A DNA stretch of 64,000 nucleotides, taken from positions 310,001 to 374,000 of the forward strand of contig NZ_JACHWB010000002.1 in the NCBI RefSeq assembly GCF_014191055.1, given 5' to 3'. This document shows, piece after piece, positions 21,057 through 27,450 of this stretch. The notes beneath the pieces are model-generated. The model made no database searches and was not told the DNA's origin. It worked only from the letters and a program-made list of their open reading frames with translations. Numbering within the stretch: the stretch's first letter is position 1; each line of letters starts with the position of its first letter. Source of the DNA: Microvirga lupini. Its GTDB lineage: Bacteria > Pseudomonadota > Alphaproteobacteria > Rhizobiales > Beijerinckiaceae. A program made the position numbers and the translations under genes.

Positions 21057-21482
21057 TCAGGTTCGAGCCACGGCCGCACGGATCTTCTCGGCCATTCCCG
21101 TCAGAACGTCCGGCTTTTCCATCTGGCCCGTATGGGGCTTCAGCGCCACGCCCTCGAAGCGGGGGATGACGTGAAAATGGATGTGGAAGACCACCTGCCC
21201 GCCTGCGCTCTCATTGAACTGCTGGACCGTCAGGCCATCGGCCGAGAGCGCCGCCTTGGCCGCCTTACCCACGACTTGCACGGCCTTCGCGAGTTCCGCG
21301 AGATCGTCCGGCGCGACGTCGAGGAGGTTGCGGGCTTTCGCCTTGGGTATGACCAGCACGTGACCATCACCCCGGGGCATGACATCCATGAACGCCAGGA
21401 TCCGGTCGGTCTCGTAGACCTTGTGGCACGGCAGCTCACCGCGAAGGATTTTTGCGAATACGTTGTTGTCGTCGTAGGTCAT
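21057..21482 (-). CDS. HIT-family nucleotide hydrolase
   Basis: 141 residues. VVFHIHFHVIPRF near residue 98 carries the histidine triad H-x-H-x-H, and RILAFMDVMPRGDGHVLVIP is typical of bacterial HIT proteins of the HinT/Hit group. These are nucleoside phosphoramidase or dinucleotide hydrolases in the cytoplasm. I chose ATG 21482 with the AGAGGAC ribosome site; the frame extends upstream to 21674 but without family character. Confidence 0.92.
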   Translation of the reverse strand: MTYDDNNVFAKILRGELPCHKVYETDRILAFMDVMPRGDGHVLVIPKAKARNLLDVAPDDLAELAKAVQVVGKAAKAALSADGLTVQQFNESAGGQVVFHIHFHVIPRFEGVALKPHTGQMEKPDVLTGMAEKIRAAVART

Positions 21483-21844
21483 CCCGTCCTCTATCCTCCA
21501 CCATGTCTGCAGGAGCGCTCGGAGCATCGCCAATCCCTTATACCGGCGCAAGCGACTGGATCGCCACTCCCTTCCCGCACCGTCCTGACACCAAGACACC
21601 TCAATTTCAGGCCATGGTTTTAGCCTCAGAATCCATCTTCTATGACTTACCCTCGATAAGACATCTATTGGCAAGTATAGATGGCATTCCCCACCTGTAT
21701 CGAGGCAAGTACCTTCTTGGCTCTTAATCCTATCGACAAGATGTTGCCTTGTTTCCTTCAGCCAAACATTTGCCGCAAGTGTGCCAATTCGTGGGGTCTG
21801 AATAATTTCGCAAAATTTTTTGCAAAGGTTGGCCCACCTGAACC
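21483..21844. other. Gene-free stretch between HIT gene and KGG promoter
   Basis: I see no convincing gene. The stretch is AT-richer than its flanks and has a short imperfect palindrome around 21808-21826 (GCAAAA/TTTTGC). The EcfG-like promoter of the KGG gene follows directly. Confidence 0.5.
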
Positions 21845-21869
21845 GGAACCATCGATTCCGCGAGCGGTT
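21845..21869 (+). promoter_or_regulatory. EcfG-type promoter (relaxed) for the KGG protein gene
   Basis: GGAAC (21845-21849), 16 bases, then GGTT (21866-21869), one base off the GGAAC-N16/17-CGTT consensus. It lies about 40 bp upstream of a gene for a stress-type protein, in the right orientation. Confidence 0.65.
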
Positions 21870-21905
21870 GATGAAGCACGATCACCACTCGATTAGGAGG
21901 CATAA

Positions 21906-22097
21906 ATGGCAGGTGGTTCGACCTCGAAGCGTGGCTTCGCGTCGATGGATTCCGACCGGCAGCGTGAAATCGCCAGCAAGGGCGGCAAGAGCGTTCCCGC
22001 CGAGAAGCGTTCCTTCTCGCAGGACCGTGAACTCGCCTCGGAAGCCGGCCGCAAGGGCGGTCAGGCCTCGGGGAATACCCGCGGCAATCAGGAATAG
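21906..22097 (+). CDS. KGG-repeat stress-induced protein
   Basis: 63 residues, strongly hydrophilic, with two KGG motifs (ASKGGKS and GRKGGQASG) and the RGFASMDSDRQREIASKGG block of the con-10/YciG-like stress protein family. Such proteins accumulate in stationary phase and desiccation and are thought to be largely disordered. ATG 21906 has an excellent TTAGGAGG site. The EcfG-like promoter upstream and the terminator 23 bp downstream make it a monocistronic stress gene. Confidence 0.9.
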   Translation: MAGGSTSKRGFASMDSDRQREIASKGGKSVPAEKRSFSQDRELASEAGRKGGQASGNTRGNQE

Positions 22098-22120
22098 CGC
22101 TTTTACCTGTTTATAATATC

Positions 22121-22147
22121 AAAAGGGGCCGCTCAGCGGCCCCTTTT
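22121..22147 (+). terminator. Intrinsic terminator of the KGG gene
   Basis: A 12-bp stem (AAAAGGGGCCGC / GCGGCCCCTTTT) with a TCA loop ends in a T-tract. It lies 24 bp after the stop codon and, being A/T-flanked on both sides, could also stop the convergent gene at 22177. Confidence 0.92.
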
Positions 22148-22176
22148 ACTTTATCTCGACATATCAAAATGAAGAT

Positions 22177-22728
22177 CTACTGGTGCCTGAAGTTGAATTC
22201 GGCACGCGTCAGAACGGCTTCCACGTGAACCTCCTCGGAGGCTCCAACGCCCATGACGGCTCGGAAATCGGACAGGCTCGGAACATCGAACGCCACGGTG
22301 CCGAGATCGATCTGCCGCACCAGCTCCCCTGCCAAGGCCGACATGAAGTCGAGCGAAACGATCTCGAGATGACGGGCTGCCTCGAGGGCCACCTCCGAGG
22401 ACGCATGGCGCGAGGCACCGATCAGCGTCAGAAGAGAATACTCGTCCAAGCTTCCATGCCTGGACCCGACCGGCTTATGGACGAACGGACGCCCGCGCTG
22501 TCGGGTCAGGGCAAATGCGAGAAGCAGCGCGTCTGACACGATCCCTTTGGCCGTATCAGGCCGGGTATAGGCTGCCAGCCCTTGCTCAGGCCCATCGAGC
22601 AAAGCCAGATCATACTGGTCTTCAAGCCGGTTCAGGGAGCGGAAAACATCAATGACCGGGACGGCACTCGGGTGGAGCAGGACCGCCACGGGATTGACTG
22701 CCGACGGGAACGACGATCCTTCAATCAT
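22177..22728 (-). CDS. Unknown protein, EcfG-controlled operon
   Basis: 183 residues, not recognised. It has no signal peptide or membrane segment. Hydrophobic and charged residues alternate as in a soluble globular protein (VPVIDVFRSLNRLEDQYDLA; LALLDGPEQGLAAYTRPD). ATG 22728 follows a GAGGA site about 14 bp upstream. It is 28 bp downstream of the 78-residue gene at 22757-22993 and shares its predicted EcfG promoter, so a stress role is likely (inference). Confidence 0.65.
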   Translation of the reverse strand: MIEGSSFPSAVNPVAVLLHPSAVPVIDVFRSLNRLEDQYDLALLDGPEQGLAAYTRPDTAKGIVSDALLLAFALTRQRGRPFVHKPVGSRHGSLDEYSLLTLIGASRHASSEVALEAARHLEIVSLDFMSALAGELVRQIDLGTVAFDVPSLSDFRAVMGVGASEEVHVEAVLTRAEFNFRHQ

Positions 22729-22756
22729 GCAACAAAAATCCTCAACCTCTCTTCAC

Positions 22757-22993
22757 TCAGACCACTGAACCCAGCCCGGCCGGCAGCACATGCGGCCATG
22801 CCGGAACGACGAGATGACGCCTCAACATCAGGGGGCAGGTCACCTCATCCTGGTAACAGACGGGAATCATGCCGCTGAGCATGGAGGCCACCGACGGCTT
22901 GTCCCTGGATGGGGAGCTTGAGGTCAGCCGGGAAAACTCGTCCGGCAGTTCCTCCTGACACAGAATGGCATCCAGCTCATTTGCTGCAGTCAT
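22757..22993 (-). CDS. Small unknown protein, first gene behind an EcfG promoter
   Basis: 78 residues (MTAANELDAILCQEELPDEF at the start), not recognised. It has an acidic N-terminal half and a Pro/Val-rich hydrophobic C-terminus (LVVPAWPHVLPAGLGSVV), with two cysteines in the C-terminal half. GGAGGAAACG directly precedes the ATG, a strong ribosome site. The EcfG consensus promoter at 23023-23047 points at it, leaving a 5' leader of about 20 nt. It is followed by the 183-residue gene. Confidence 0.65.
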   Translation of the reverse strand: MTAANELDAILCQEELPDEFSRLTSSSPSRDKPSVASMLSGMIPVCYQDEVTCPLMLRRHLVVPAWPHVLPAGLGSVV

Positions 22994-23022
22994 CGTTTCC
23001 TCCGCATCGCGCTTGAAACGGC

Positions 23023-23047
23023 AACGTATGCCCCGAACCGCGGTTCC
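23023..23047 (-). promoter_or_regulatory. EcfG promoter for the 22993-22177 operon
   Basis: Read on the minus strand: GGAAC (23047-23043), 16 bases, CGTT (23026-23023), an exact consensus match. The start codon at 22993 lies 30 bp beyond the -10 element. Confidence 0.85.
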
Positions 23048-23117
23048 TTGTGCGTCAACAAGTCCAGACGGTCGCAAGACAGCAGCAGACAGGTGGAGAA
23101 ATATTTGAAAGTGCCCT

Positions 23118-23142
23118 GGAACCGGAGTGGATGGCCACCGTT
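23118..23142 (+). promoter_or_regulatory. EcfG promoter of candidate small RNA 1
   Basis: GGAAC (23118-23122), 16 bases, CGTT (23139-23142), an exact match on the plus strand. No protein gene follows; a terminator begins 44 bp later. It is divergent from the promoter at 23023-23047. Confidence 0.8.
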
Positions 23143-23148
23143 GTACCG

Positions 23149-23218
23149 ATAACCGGCCCGAATGCCCCCTTGGACTGGCACCTTTAAGGCGCAGCTTCAT
23201 GGCTGCGCCTTTTATTTT
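23149..23218 (+). ncRNA. Candidate EcfG-dependent small RNA 1
   Basis: About 70 nt. The 5' end is predicted 7 nt after the -10 CGTT, and the 3' end is the T-tract of the terminator at 23186-23218. No ORF with a ribosome site fits. It contains ACCGGCC (23152-23158), a C-run CCCCTTG (23166-23172) and GGCACCTT (23177-23184) just before the terminator stem. The same three blocks occur in the same order in the candidate at 25083-25163. A C-rich unpaired segment could bind Shine-Dalgarno sequences, as the loop of the sigma-T-dependent GsrN RNA of Caulobacter targets mRNAs (family knowledge; homology not tested). Confidence 0.65.
23186..23218 (+). terminator. Intrinsic terminator of candidate small RNA 1
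   Basis: A 10-bp stem (AAGGCGCAGC / GCTGCGCCTT) with a 6-nt loop is followed by TTTATTTT on the plus strand. The minus-strand continuation lacks a U-tract, so it does not belong to the PRC-barrel gene. Confidence 0.88.
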
Positions 23219-23300
23219 GGCCGCTCCACCCGCCACAGATATAAAAAATGCGGTGCCTGGGCTCCCCAGACACCGCACAACCTTCCAATCCGGCGAAGGA

Positions 23301-24047
23301 TTACTGCTTGGGAGCAGTCGAGGTGCCGGACTGACCGGCGGAGCCGGTGGTCGAGCGATTGGCGTTGTCGCCATCCTCATCGAACGCAGGAGCGGCCTGA
23401 AGCTGGTCCTTCGTCATGCGCAGGACCACGCGTTCAGGCTGATTCTGGTTGCTCGAGGTGTTGCTGGCCGTCGTGTTGGACGCTCCAGCCGTACCCGAGC
23501 CAGTCGTAGCGGTGTTGCCCGTCGTGGTCGTCGAGCCCGTCGTCGCGACATTACTGTTGCCGCTGCTAGCATTGTTGTTCATGGCCTGGGCCTGCTGGGC
23601 ATTCATGAACTCAAGAGCATTGAACGGAACCGCCACATCCTTCTCGCCAATGCCCAGGAAGCCGCCGACACCGACCACAGCCGCCATGATCTGACCATTG
23701 CGGTCCATGATGACGTCATTGATGTCGCCGATCGACTCGTTGTTGGCGCCGACGACCCGGGTGCCAATCAGATCGGAGGCCATCATCTGGTTAGTTTCCA
23801 TCTTGGTCATGAACTGACCCTGCATGCCGCCGCTCTGACTCATGGTCGACGAGGACTGGCTCATCGTCGACGAAGAGCCGGACGCGCCGGGCTGCATGGC
23901 CGGCGAACCGGACGAGGTGGTGCCGGTTCCGGACGCTGCTGGACGGTCAGTCGGAGCCGAGGGGCTGGTGGTCGAGGTCTGTGCAAGGGCGGGCGCAGCC
24001 GCGAAAGCCGTCACTACAAGGCAAGCTGCCATATGCTTCTTCAGCAT
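23301..24047 (-). CDS. Exported PRC-barrel domain protein
   Basis: 248 residues. A signal peptide (MAACLVVTAFAAAPALAQ) is followed by a Ser/Thr/Gly/Met-rich linker, then a PRC-barrel region (residues 80-150: ASDLIGTRVVGANNESIGDI, VGGFLGIGEKDVAVPFNAL). A second low-complexity stretch of Asn, Thr, Ser and Gly precedes a short conserved ending (ERVVLRMTKDQLQAAPAF). PRC-barrel proteins with this layout are common stress-induced periplasmic proteins in Rhizobiales, of unknown biochemical role. AGGAGAAATAAGCA precedes the ATG, and an exact EcfG promoter lies 60 bp upstream. Confidence 0.88.
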   Translation of the reverse strand: MLKKHMAACLVVTAFAAAPALAQTSTTSPSAPTDRPAASGTGTTSSGSPAMQPGASGSSSTMSQSSSTMSQSGGMQGQFMTKMETNQMMASDLIGTRVVGANNESIGDINDVIMDRNGQIMAAVVGVGGFLGIGEKDVAVPFNALEFMNAQQAQAMNNNASSGNSNVATTGSTTTTGNTATTGSGTAGASNTTASNTSSNQNQPERVVLRMTKDQLQAAPAFDEDGDNANRSTTGSAGQSGTSTAPKQ

Positions 24048-24106
24048 TGCTTATTTCTCCTGAGAGTACATTAAATCGCGTTATGCGCCGAAGTGCGCGG
24101 GGGCTA

Positions 24107-24131
24107 AACGCCCGGCATGAGCAACCGTTCC
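24107..24131 (-). promoter_or_regulatory. EcfG promoter of the PRC-barrel gene
   Basis: Minus strand: GGAAC (24131-24127), 16 bases, CGTT (24110-24107). Exact match, about 60 bp before the start codon at 24047. Confidence 0.85.
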
Positions 24132-24408
24132 GAACATTGACCTATTCAAGACAATGTGAACAGCTCAATCGACATTCCGATAAAGTATGAATACTTATTA
24201 ATATTTATCGAGACAGCAGAATAGCTCTACCGCTTCTTACAAGAGAGCAGAAATCTCAGGTCCAACAACGGGAACTTCTGTCACGGGAATTGGTTCCCGA
24301 GCCTTGGCCATGCGCCAATGGAGAATCATTCAGCCCTCAGGGACCGATGGTCCTCTGAGGCAGCAGAAGCACATGACCTATCAGCAGGCTTGTCTGGTTT
24401 CACAGCCA
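24132..24408. other. Gene-free stretch with a relaxed EcfG-like motif
   Basis: I see no protein gene. On the plus strand GGAAC (24271-24275), 16 bases, GGTT (24292-24295) resembles the KGG promoter. It is followed by an imperfect hairpin near 24336-24361 (CCTCAG..CTGAGG) without a T-tract. The motif overlaps a GGGAA..TTCCC palindrome (24285-24298). No transcript can be assigned with confidence. Confidence 0.4.
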
Positions 24409-24939
24409 TCAGGAAAGCGACCGGAGGAGAGATACCAGACAGAGGCTCGGCATCCTGTCGGCACTGGACTTGACCAAGGGACTGACATCGCCGAGACAAC
24501 CGACCGGCTTGGGCGCCTTCTGCTTCTGCTCACGGGGAACGTCACTGCCCTCCCGTTGAGTGACGGGGTGCTGGGCCGCAGGAGCCTGAATGTCTTCCTT
24601 GAGAGTGACCACAGGCAGATCCGTGTCTCGGGCGTAGATCGTGGTCCCGGAGTGAGGATCGGACTTGTAGAGCACCTTCCCGTCGCGATCGCGAAGGATC
24701 ACCGTCGCCTGGGCAACGCCAACGAGCTCAACGATCGACACGGTTGCCGGATTCTCGCTCGGGACAGGAGCCATCATGCGATCCCCCTTAGTCGTGGCGC
24801 TCATGCGCAGGGGAAGCGCAGCATTGGACAGGACCTCGGATTGCGCCTGGTGAGACATGTTGAAGGAAGCGGGTACGAAGCTGCCCGCGACGAAGAAAAT
24901 TCCAGCCAGTCCCACCAGTGCCACAGGGATACGGAACAT
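24409..24939 (-). CDS. Unknown membrane-anchored or exported protein, EcfG-controlled
   Basis: 176 residues. One N-terminal hydrophobic helix (VALVGLAGIFFVAGSFVPAS) acts as a signal or anchor. The rest is predicted periplasmic, with a short beta-type core (VAQATVILRDRDGKVLYKSD), a Pro/Lys/Gln-rich linker and a conserved-looking tail (GCLGDVSPLVKSSADRMPSL). I do not recognise a named family. ATG 24939 with AGGAGAGAGGG was chosen over the frame that opens at 25122, whose extra residues would overlap the promoter. An exact EcfG promoter lies 40 bp upstream. Confidence 0.75.
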   Translation of the reverse strand: MFRIPVALVGLAGIFFVAGSFVPASFNMSHQAQSEVLSNAALPLRMSATTKGDRMMAPVPSENPATVSIVELVGVAQATVILRDRDGKVLYKSDPHSGTTIYARDTDLPVVTLKEDIQAPAAQHPVTQREGSDVPREQKQKAPKPVGCLGDVSPLVKSSADRMPSLCLVSLLRSLS

Positions 24940-24978
24940 CCCTCTCTCCTGCTCTTCAACCTCAGCATTTGGAAATTT

Positions 24979-25003
24979 AACGCGACCGTTTCTTTGATGT
25001 TCC
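24979..25003 (-). promoter_or_regulatory. EcfG promoter of the 24939 gene
   Basis: Minus strand: GGAAC (25003-24999), 16 bases, CGTT (24982-24979). Exact match, divergent from the plus-strand promoter at 25051-25076. Confidence 0.85.
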
Positions 25004-25050
25004 TGCATTCTTACGTAGGAGAAGAGAATAAAAAGAGGGAGAAAAAGCCT

Positions 25051-25076
25051 GGAACTTTTGTTTTCGATAGGACGTT
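25051..25076 (+). promoter_or_regulatory. EcfG promoter of candidate small RNA 2
   Basis: GGAAC (25051-25055), 17 bases, CGTT (25073-25076) on the plus strand. No protein gene follows before the terminator at 25136. Confidence 0.8.
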
Positions 25077-25082
25077 CTTTAA

Positions 25083-25163
25083 GCACCGGCCTCCTGGTCC
25101 TCCCCGCATTCCCCTTGTGCATTGGCCGGCACCTTAGACGGGCTTTCGAGCCCGTCTTTTTTT
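25083..25163 (+). ncRNA. Candidate EcfG-dependent small RNA 2
   Basis: About 81 nt from the predicted start, 7 nt after the -10 CGTT, to the terminator T-tract. It contains ACCGGCC (25085-25091), CCCCTTG (25111-25117) and GGCACCTT (25128-25135), the same ordered blocks as the candidate at 23149-23218. CCGGCC (25086-25091) can pair with GGCCGG (25124-25129), exposing a 32-nt C-rich loop with CCTCC and CTCCCC, complementary to ribosome-binding sites. No ORF with a ribosome site is present. Function is inferred by analogy with GSR-linked small RNAs such as GsrN. Confidence 0.7.
25136..25163 (+). terminator. Intrinsic terminator of candidate small RNA 2
   Basis: A 9-bp stem (AGACGGGCT / AGCCCGTCT) with a TTCG tetraloop is followed by seven T on the plus strand. 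No plus-strand protein gene precedes it. Confidence 0.93.
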
Positions 25164-25242
25164 GCGCTCAATACATCCGCACAAAAGAATAGCCCGGCCA
25201 TTAAGCCGGGCTATTACTATTCAGGCTGGTATCCGTTTGGAT

Positions 25243-26049
25243 TTAAGCTGTTGCAGCTCGCGCTTCGCGCCGACGTGCGCTCTGCTGGAAGAACAGGGCT
25301 TGGCTGATGACGGCGGATACGTTTGCCGGCTGGAACGGCTTGGCGATCAGGAAGGCCGGCTCAGGGCGCTCGCCTGTGAGGAAGCGCTCCGGATAAGCCG
25401 TGATGAAGATAACCGGCACCTCGAAGGACTTGAGGAGGTCGTTCACCGCATCGAGGCCGGAGCTTCCGTCCGCCAGCTGGATATCCGCCAGGATCAGGCC
25501 GGGCTGCTTGGCCGCGGCCAGCTTGACGGCTTCCGTCCGCGTGCGGGCGACGCCGGTGACGTTGTGGCCCAGGCCTTCGACGAGGGCCTCGAGGTCCATG
25601 GCAATCAGCGGCTCGTCCTCGATGATGAGGATGTCGGTTGCCATATCGGCCGCAAGCTCGCGGCCGGCTTCGTCCACGAGGTCGCGCACGGTCCGCGTGT
25701 CGACATCGAGAATCTGGCCGACCTCCTCTTCTCCGAAGCCTTCGAGGCAGGAGAGAAGGAACGCCTGACGGGGAAGAGGTGTAATCTGCCCGAGCCGAAC
25801 CTCGGCCGGCAGATCCCGCTGGATCTGCTCGCTTCGGCCGTTGACCGACAGGGAATTCCAGATCCGGGTGAAAACCTGAAAGAGCTCGACCTTCACGTTT
25901 CCGGAGGGGCCGATGGTCTCAGGCTCACTCACAAGCGTCTCGAGGGTCGCAGCGACATAAGCGTCCCCAGCCATCTGGCTGCCTGTGAGCGCGCGCGCAT
26001 AACGACGAAGGTATGGTAAGTGCTGGACGACAAGCTGGGCTGTCGACAT
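25243..26049 (-). CDS. phyR: General stress response regulator PhyR
   Basis: 268 residues, the standard PhyR length. Residues 1 to about 130 form the sigma-like domain (ALTGSQMAGDAYVAATLETL; a region-4-like GFGEEEVGQILDVDTRTVRD). Residues about 138-258 form a receiver with E144-D145, phosphoacceptor D189 (ILADI), T217 in the FITAYP signature and K237. When phosphorylated, PhyR binds NepR and frees EcfG. ATG 26049 follows AAGGGGAAG. It is divergent from nepR-ecfG, and each direction has its own EcfG promoter. No PhyK-type sensor kinase is visible in the window. Confidence 0.97.
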   Translation of the reverse strand: MSTAQLVVQHLPYLRRYARALTGSQMAGDAYVAATLETLVSEPETIGPSGNVKVELFQVFTRIWNSLSVNGRSEQIQRDLPAEVRLGQITPLPRQAFLLSCLEGFGEEEVGQILDVDTRTVRDLVDEAGRELAADMATDILIIEDEPLIAMDLEALVEGLGHNVTGVARTRTEAVKLAAAKQPGLILADIQLADGSSGLDAVNDLLKSFEVPVIFITAYPERFLTGERPEPAFLIAKPFQPANVSAVISQALFFQQSARRREARAATA

Positions 26050-26098
26050 TCGCTTCCCCTTAACTGTGCTTTTGACTCGTTGTACCGATGGTTCGTTC

Positions 26099-26123
26099 AA
26101 CGCGGCAAAGCTGCAAAAGTTCC
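26099..26123 (-). promoter_or_regulatory. EcfG promoter of phyR
   Basis: Minus strand: GGAAC (26123-26119), 16 bases, CGTT (26102-26099). Exact match 50 bp upstream of the phyR start, giving positive feedback. Confidence 0.9.
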
Positions 26124-26130
26124 GTCGAAT

Positions 26131-26155
26131 GGAACCGGGCGCAGCAATGAGCGTT
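26131..26155 (+). promoter_or_regulatory. EcfG promoter of nepR-ecfG
   Basis: GGAAC (26131-26135), 16 bases, CGTT (26152-26155). Exact match; only 7 bp separate its -35 from the divergent phyR -35. Confidence 0.9.
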
Positions 26156-26231
26156 ATTGCTCGAAAACGAATATATGGATACTGCCAAGGTTGGCTACCC
26201 CGGATAAACATGGGGTGGCGAGGGGAAGAAT

Positions 26232-26453
26232 ATGACGGTTGATAAGGGGAACAAGCTCGCCCGGGTCAGTCTCGATAACGGCTCCGGCGAAAAGCTTGCA
26301 ACCGATCCTAAGCTCGACAGCGGCAGCCAGAAACGCATCGGCGACCAGCTCCGCGCCATGTATGACGAGCTCATGCAGCAGCCAGTTCCGGATCGCTTCA
26401 GGGACCTGCTCGAGCAGCTGGACAAGAACGGGCAAAAGGACGGGTCTCAATGA
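26232..26453 (+). CDS. nepR: Anti-sigma factor NepR
   Basis: 73 residues. The NepR core is RIGDQLRAMYDELMQQPVPD followed by RFRDLLEQLD (residues about 35-65), two amphipathic helices that clamp EcfG. The N-terminus is hydrophilic and likely disordered. ATG 26232 follows GAGGGGAAG. The stop overlaps the ecfG start (ATGA), coupling anti-sigma and sigma synthesis. In unstressed cells NepR sequesters EcfG until PhyR-P competes for it. Confidence 0.96.
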   Translation: MTVDKGNKLARVSLDNGSGEKLATDPKLDSGSQKRIGDQLRAMYDELMQQPVPDRFRDLLEQLDKNGQKDGSQ

Positions 26454-26995
26454 CATCAGAGCCTGAGCCCGAATTACGGGAGGCTCTTCTCGCGGCGGTC
26501 CCCAGCCTCCGCGCCTTCGCGATCTCACTCTCAGGCCAGGTCGACAGGGCAGATGACCTTGTCCAGGACACGCTCCTGCGAGCACTTTCCAATCTGCATC
26601 GGTTCGAACCCGGCACGAACCTGAATGCATGGCTCTTCACCATCCTGCGCAACCTCTTCCACTCCGAGTACAGGAAGCGGCGCCGCGAGATCGAGGATCC
26701 TGACGGCTCTTATGCCGGGCGGCTGAAGGTTCAGCCCGAGCAGGGAGCCCATCTGGATTTCGAGGATTTTCGCAGCGCTCTCTCCCAGCTCCCATCCGAT
26801 CAGCGTGAGGCCCTTCTCCTGGTAGGAGCATCGGGCTTTTCCTATGAGGAAGCCGCCAATATCTGCGGCTGTGCCGTCGGCACCATCAAGAGTCGGGTCA
26901 ACCGGGCGCGCATCCGCCTCGCCTCGCTGCTGAATGTTGACGACATCGACGATCTGGGCCCCGACAGCATGACCCGGGCAGCCCTTCAGGGTTGA
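26450..26995 (+). CDS. ecfG: General stress ECF sigma factor EcfG
   Basis: 181 residues. Region 2 spans about 18-85 (QVDRADDLVQDTLLRALSNL; NAWLFTILRNLFHSEYRKRR). Region 4 spans about 110-165 (PSDQREALLLVGASGFSYEE; CGCAVGTIKSRVNRARIRLA). It is the ECF15 sigma factor of the GSR, recognising GGAAC-N16/17-CGTT sites, of which ten exact copies lie within 6 kb of this gene. It is coupled to nepR by a 4-bp overlap. Confidence 0.96.
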   Translation: MTSEPEPELREALLAAVPSLRAFAISLSGQVDRADDLVQDTLLRALSNLHRFEPGTNLNAWLFTILRNLFHSEYRKRRREIEDPDGSYAGRLKVQPEQGAHLDFEDFRSALSQLPSDQREALLLVGASGFSYEEAANICGCAVGTIKSRVNRARIRLASLLNVDDIDDLGPDSMTRAALQG

Positions 26996-27028
26996 CGCAA
27001 CAGACCACCAGCCTCCCCCCAAAAGACA

Positions 27029-27054
27029 AACGCCGCCTTCTGACGGGCGGCGTT
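27029..27054 (-). terminator. Terminator of the UPF0391 gene
   Basis: A 9-bp stem (AACGCCGCC / GGCGGCGTT) with an 8-nt loop. On the minus strand it continues TTTGTCTTTT, so it terminates the 27253-27080 gene; it may weakly stop ecfG from the other side. Confidence 0.75.
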
Positions 27055-27079
27055 CGATGTCAGGTATGCCGCAGCGGCA

Positions 27080-27253
27080 TCACATAGGGCTGCGTCCGCG
27101 CAGCAGGCCTATGACGGCGGAGATTGCGAACAGCACGATCGCAACGAAGAAAATCAGCTTCGCGATTTCAACGGCGGTGCCGGCGATACCCCCGAAGCCG
27201 AACAGAGCTGCAACGAGAGCGATGATGAGAAAAGTGACTGCCCAACCGAGCAT
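27080..27253 (-). CDS. UPF0391/DUF1328 small membrane protein
   Basis: 57 residues with two membrane helices ([40 protein letters not shown]), the standard DUF1328 sequence pattern beginning MLGWAVTFL. The function of the family is unknown, and it is often stress-induced. The start at ATG 27253 follows GCGAGGTAACACC. An EcfG promoter (N17) lies 52 bp upstream. It is convergent with ecfG. Confidence 0.92.
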   Translation of the reverse strand: MLGWAVTFLIIALVAALFGFGGIAGTAVEIAKLIFFVAIVLFAISAVIGLLRGRSPM

Positions 27254-27304
27254 GGTGTTACCTCGCTAACTTTACAATCGACTGAAAGCCGACGATGTTC
27301 AAAC

Positions 27305-27330
27305 AACGCCAAGCGCGACTGTAAGGTTCC
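27305..27330 (-). promoter_or_regulatory. EcfG promoter of the UPF0391 gene
   Basis: Minus strand: GGAAC (27330-27326), 17 bases, CGTT (27308-27305). Divergent from the site at 27399-27423. Confidence 0.82.
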
Positions 27331-27398
27331 ACCTTTCGTTATTCATTGAACCTGTTCATCAGTCGTTCAAAAGTAATCCTCCAGGCTTTTGTTCATAT

Positions 27399-27423
27399 GG
27401 AACTCGACATCCCGCCACACGTT
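27399..27423 (+). promoter_or_regulatory. EcfG promoter of the 27451 gene
   Basis: GGAAC (27399-27403), 16 bases, CGTT (27420-27423). Exact match 27 bp before the chosen ATG, which itself supports that start over an earlier frame opening at 27346. Confidence 0.85.
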
Positions 27424-27450
27424 TTCAAGAACACTTGGGAGAGATGGCCA

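Noticed and set aside
23162..23230. Short peptide frame (MPPWTGTFKAQLHG) within candidate small RNA 1
   Set aside because: No ribosome site, and the frame runs through the terminator hairpin.
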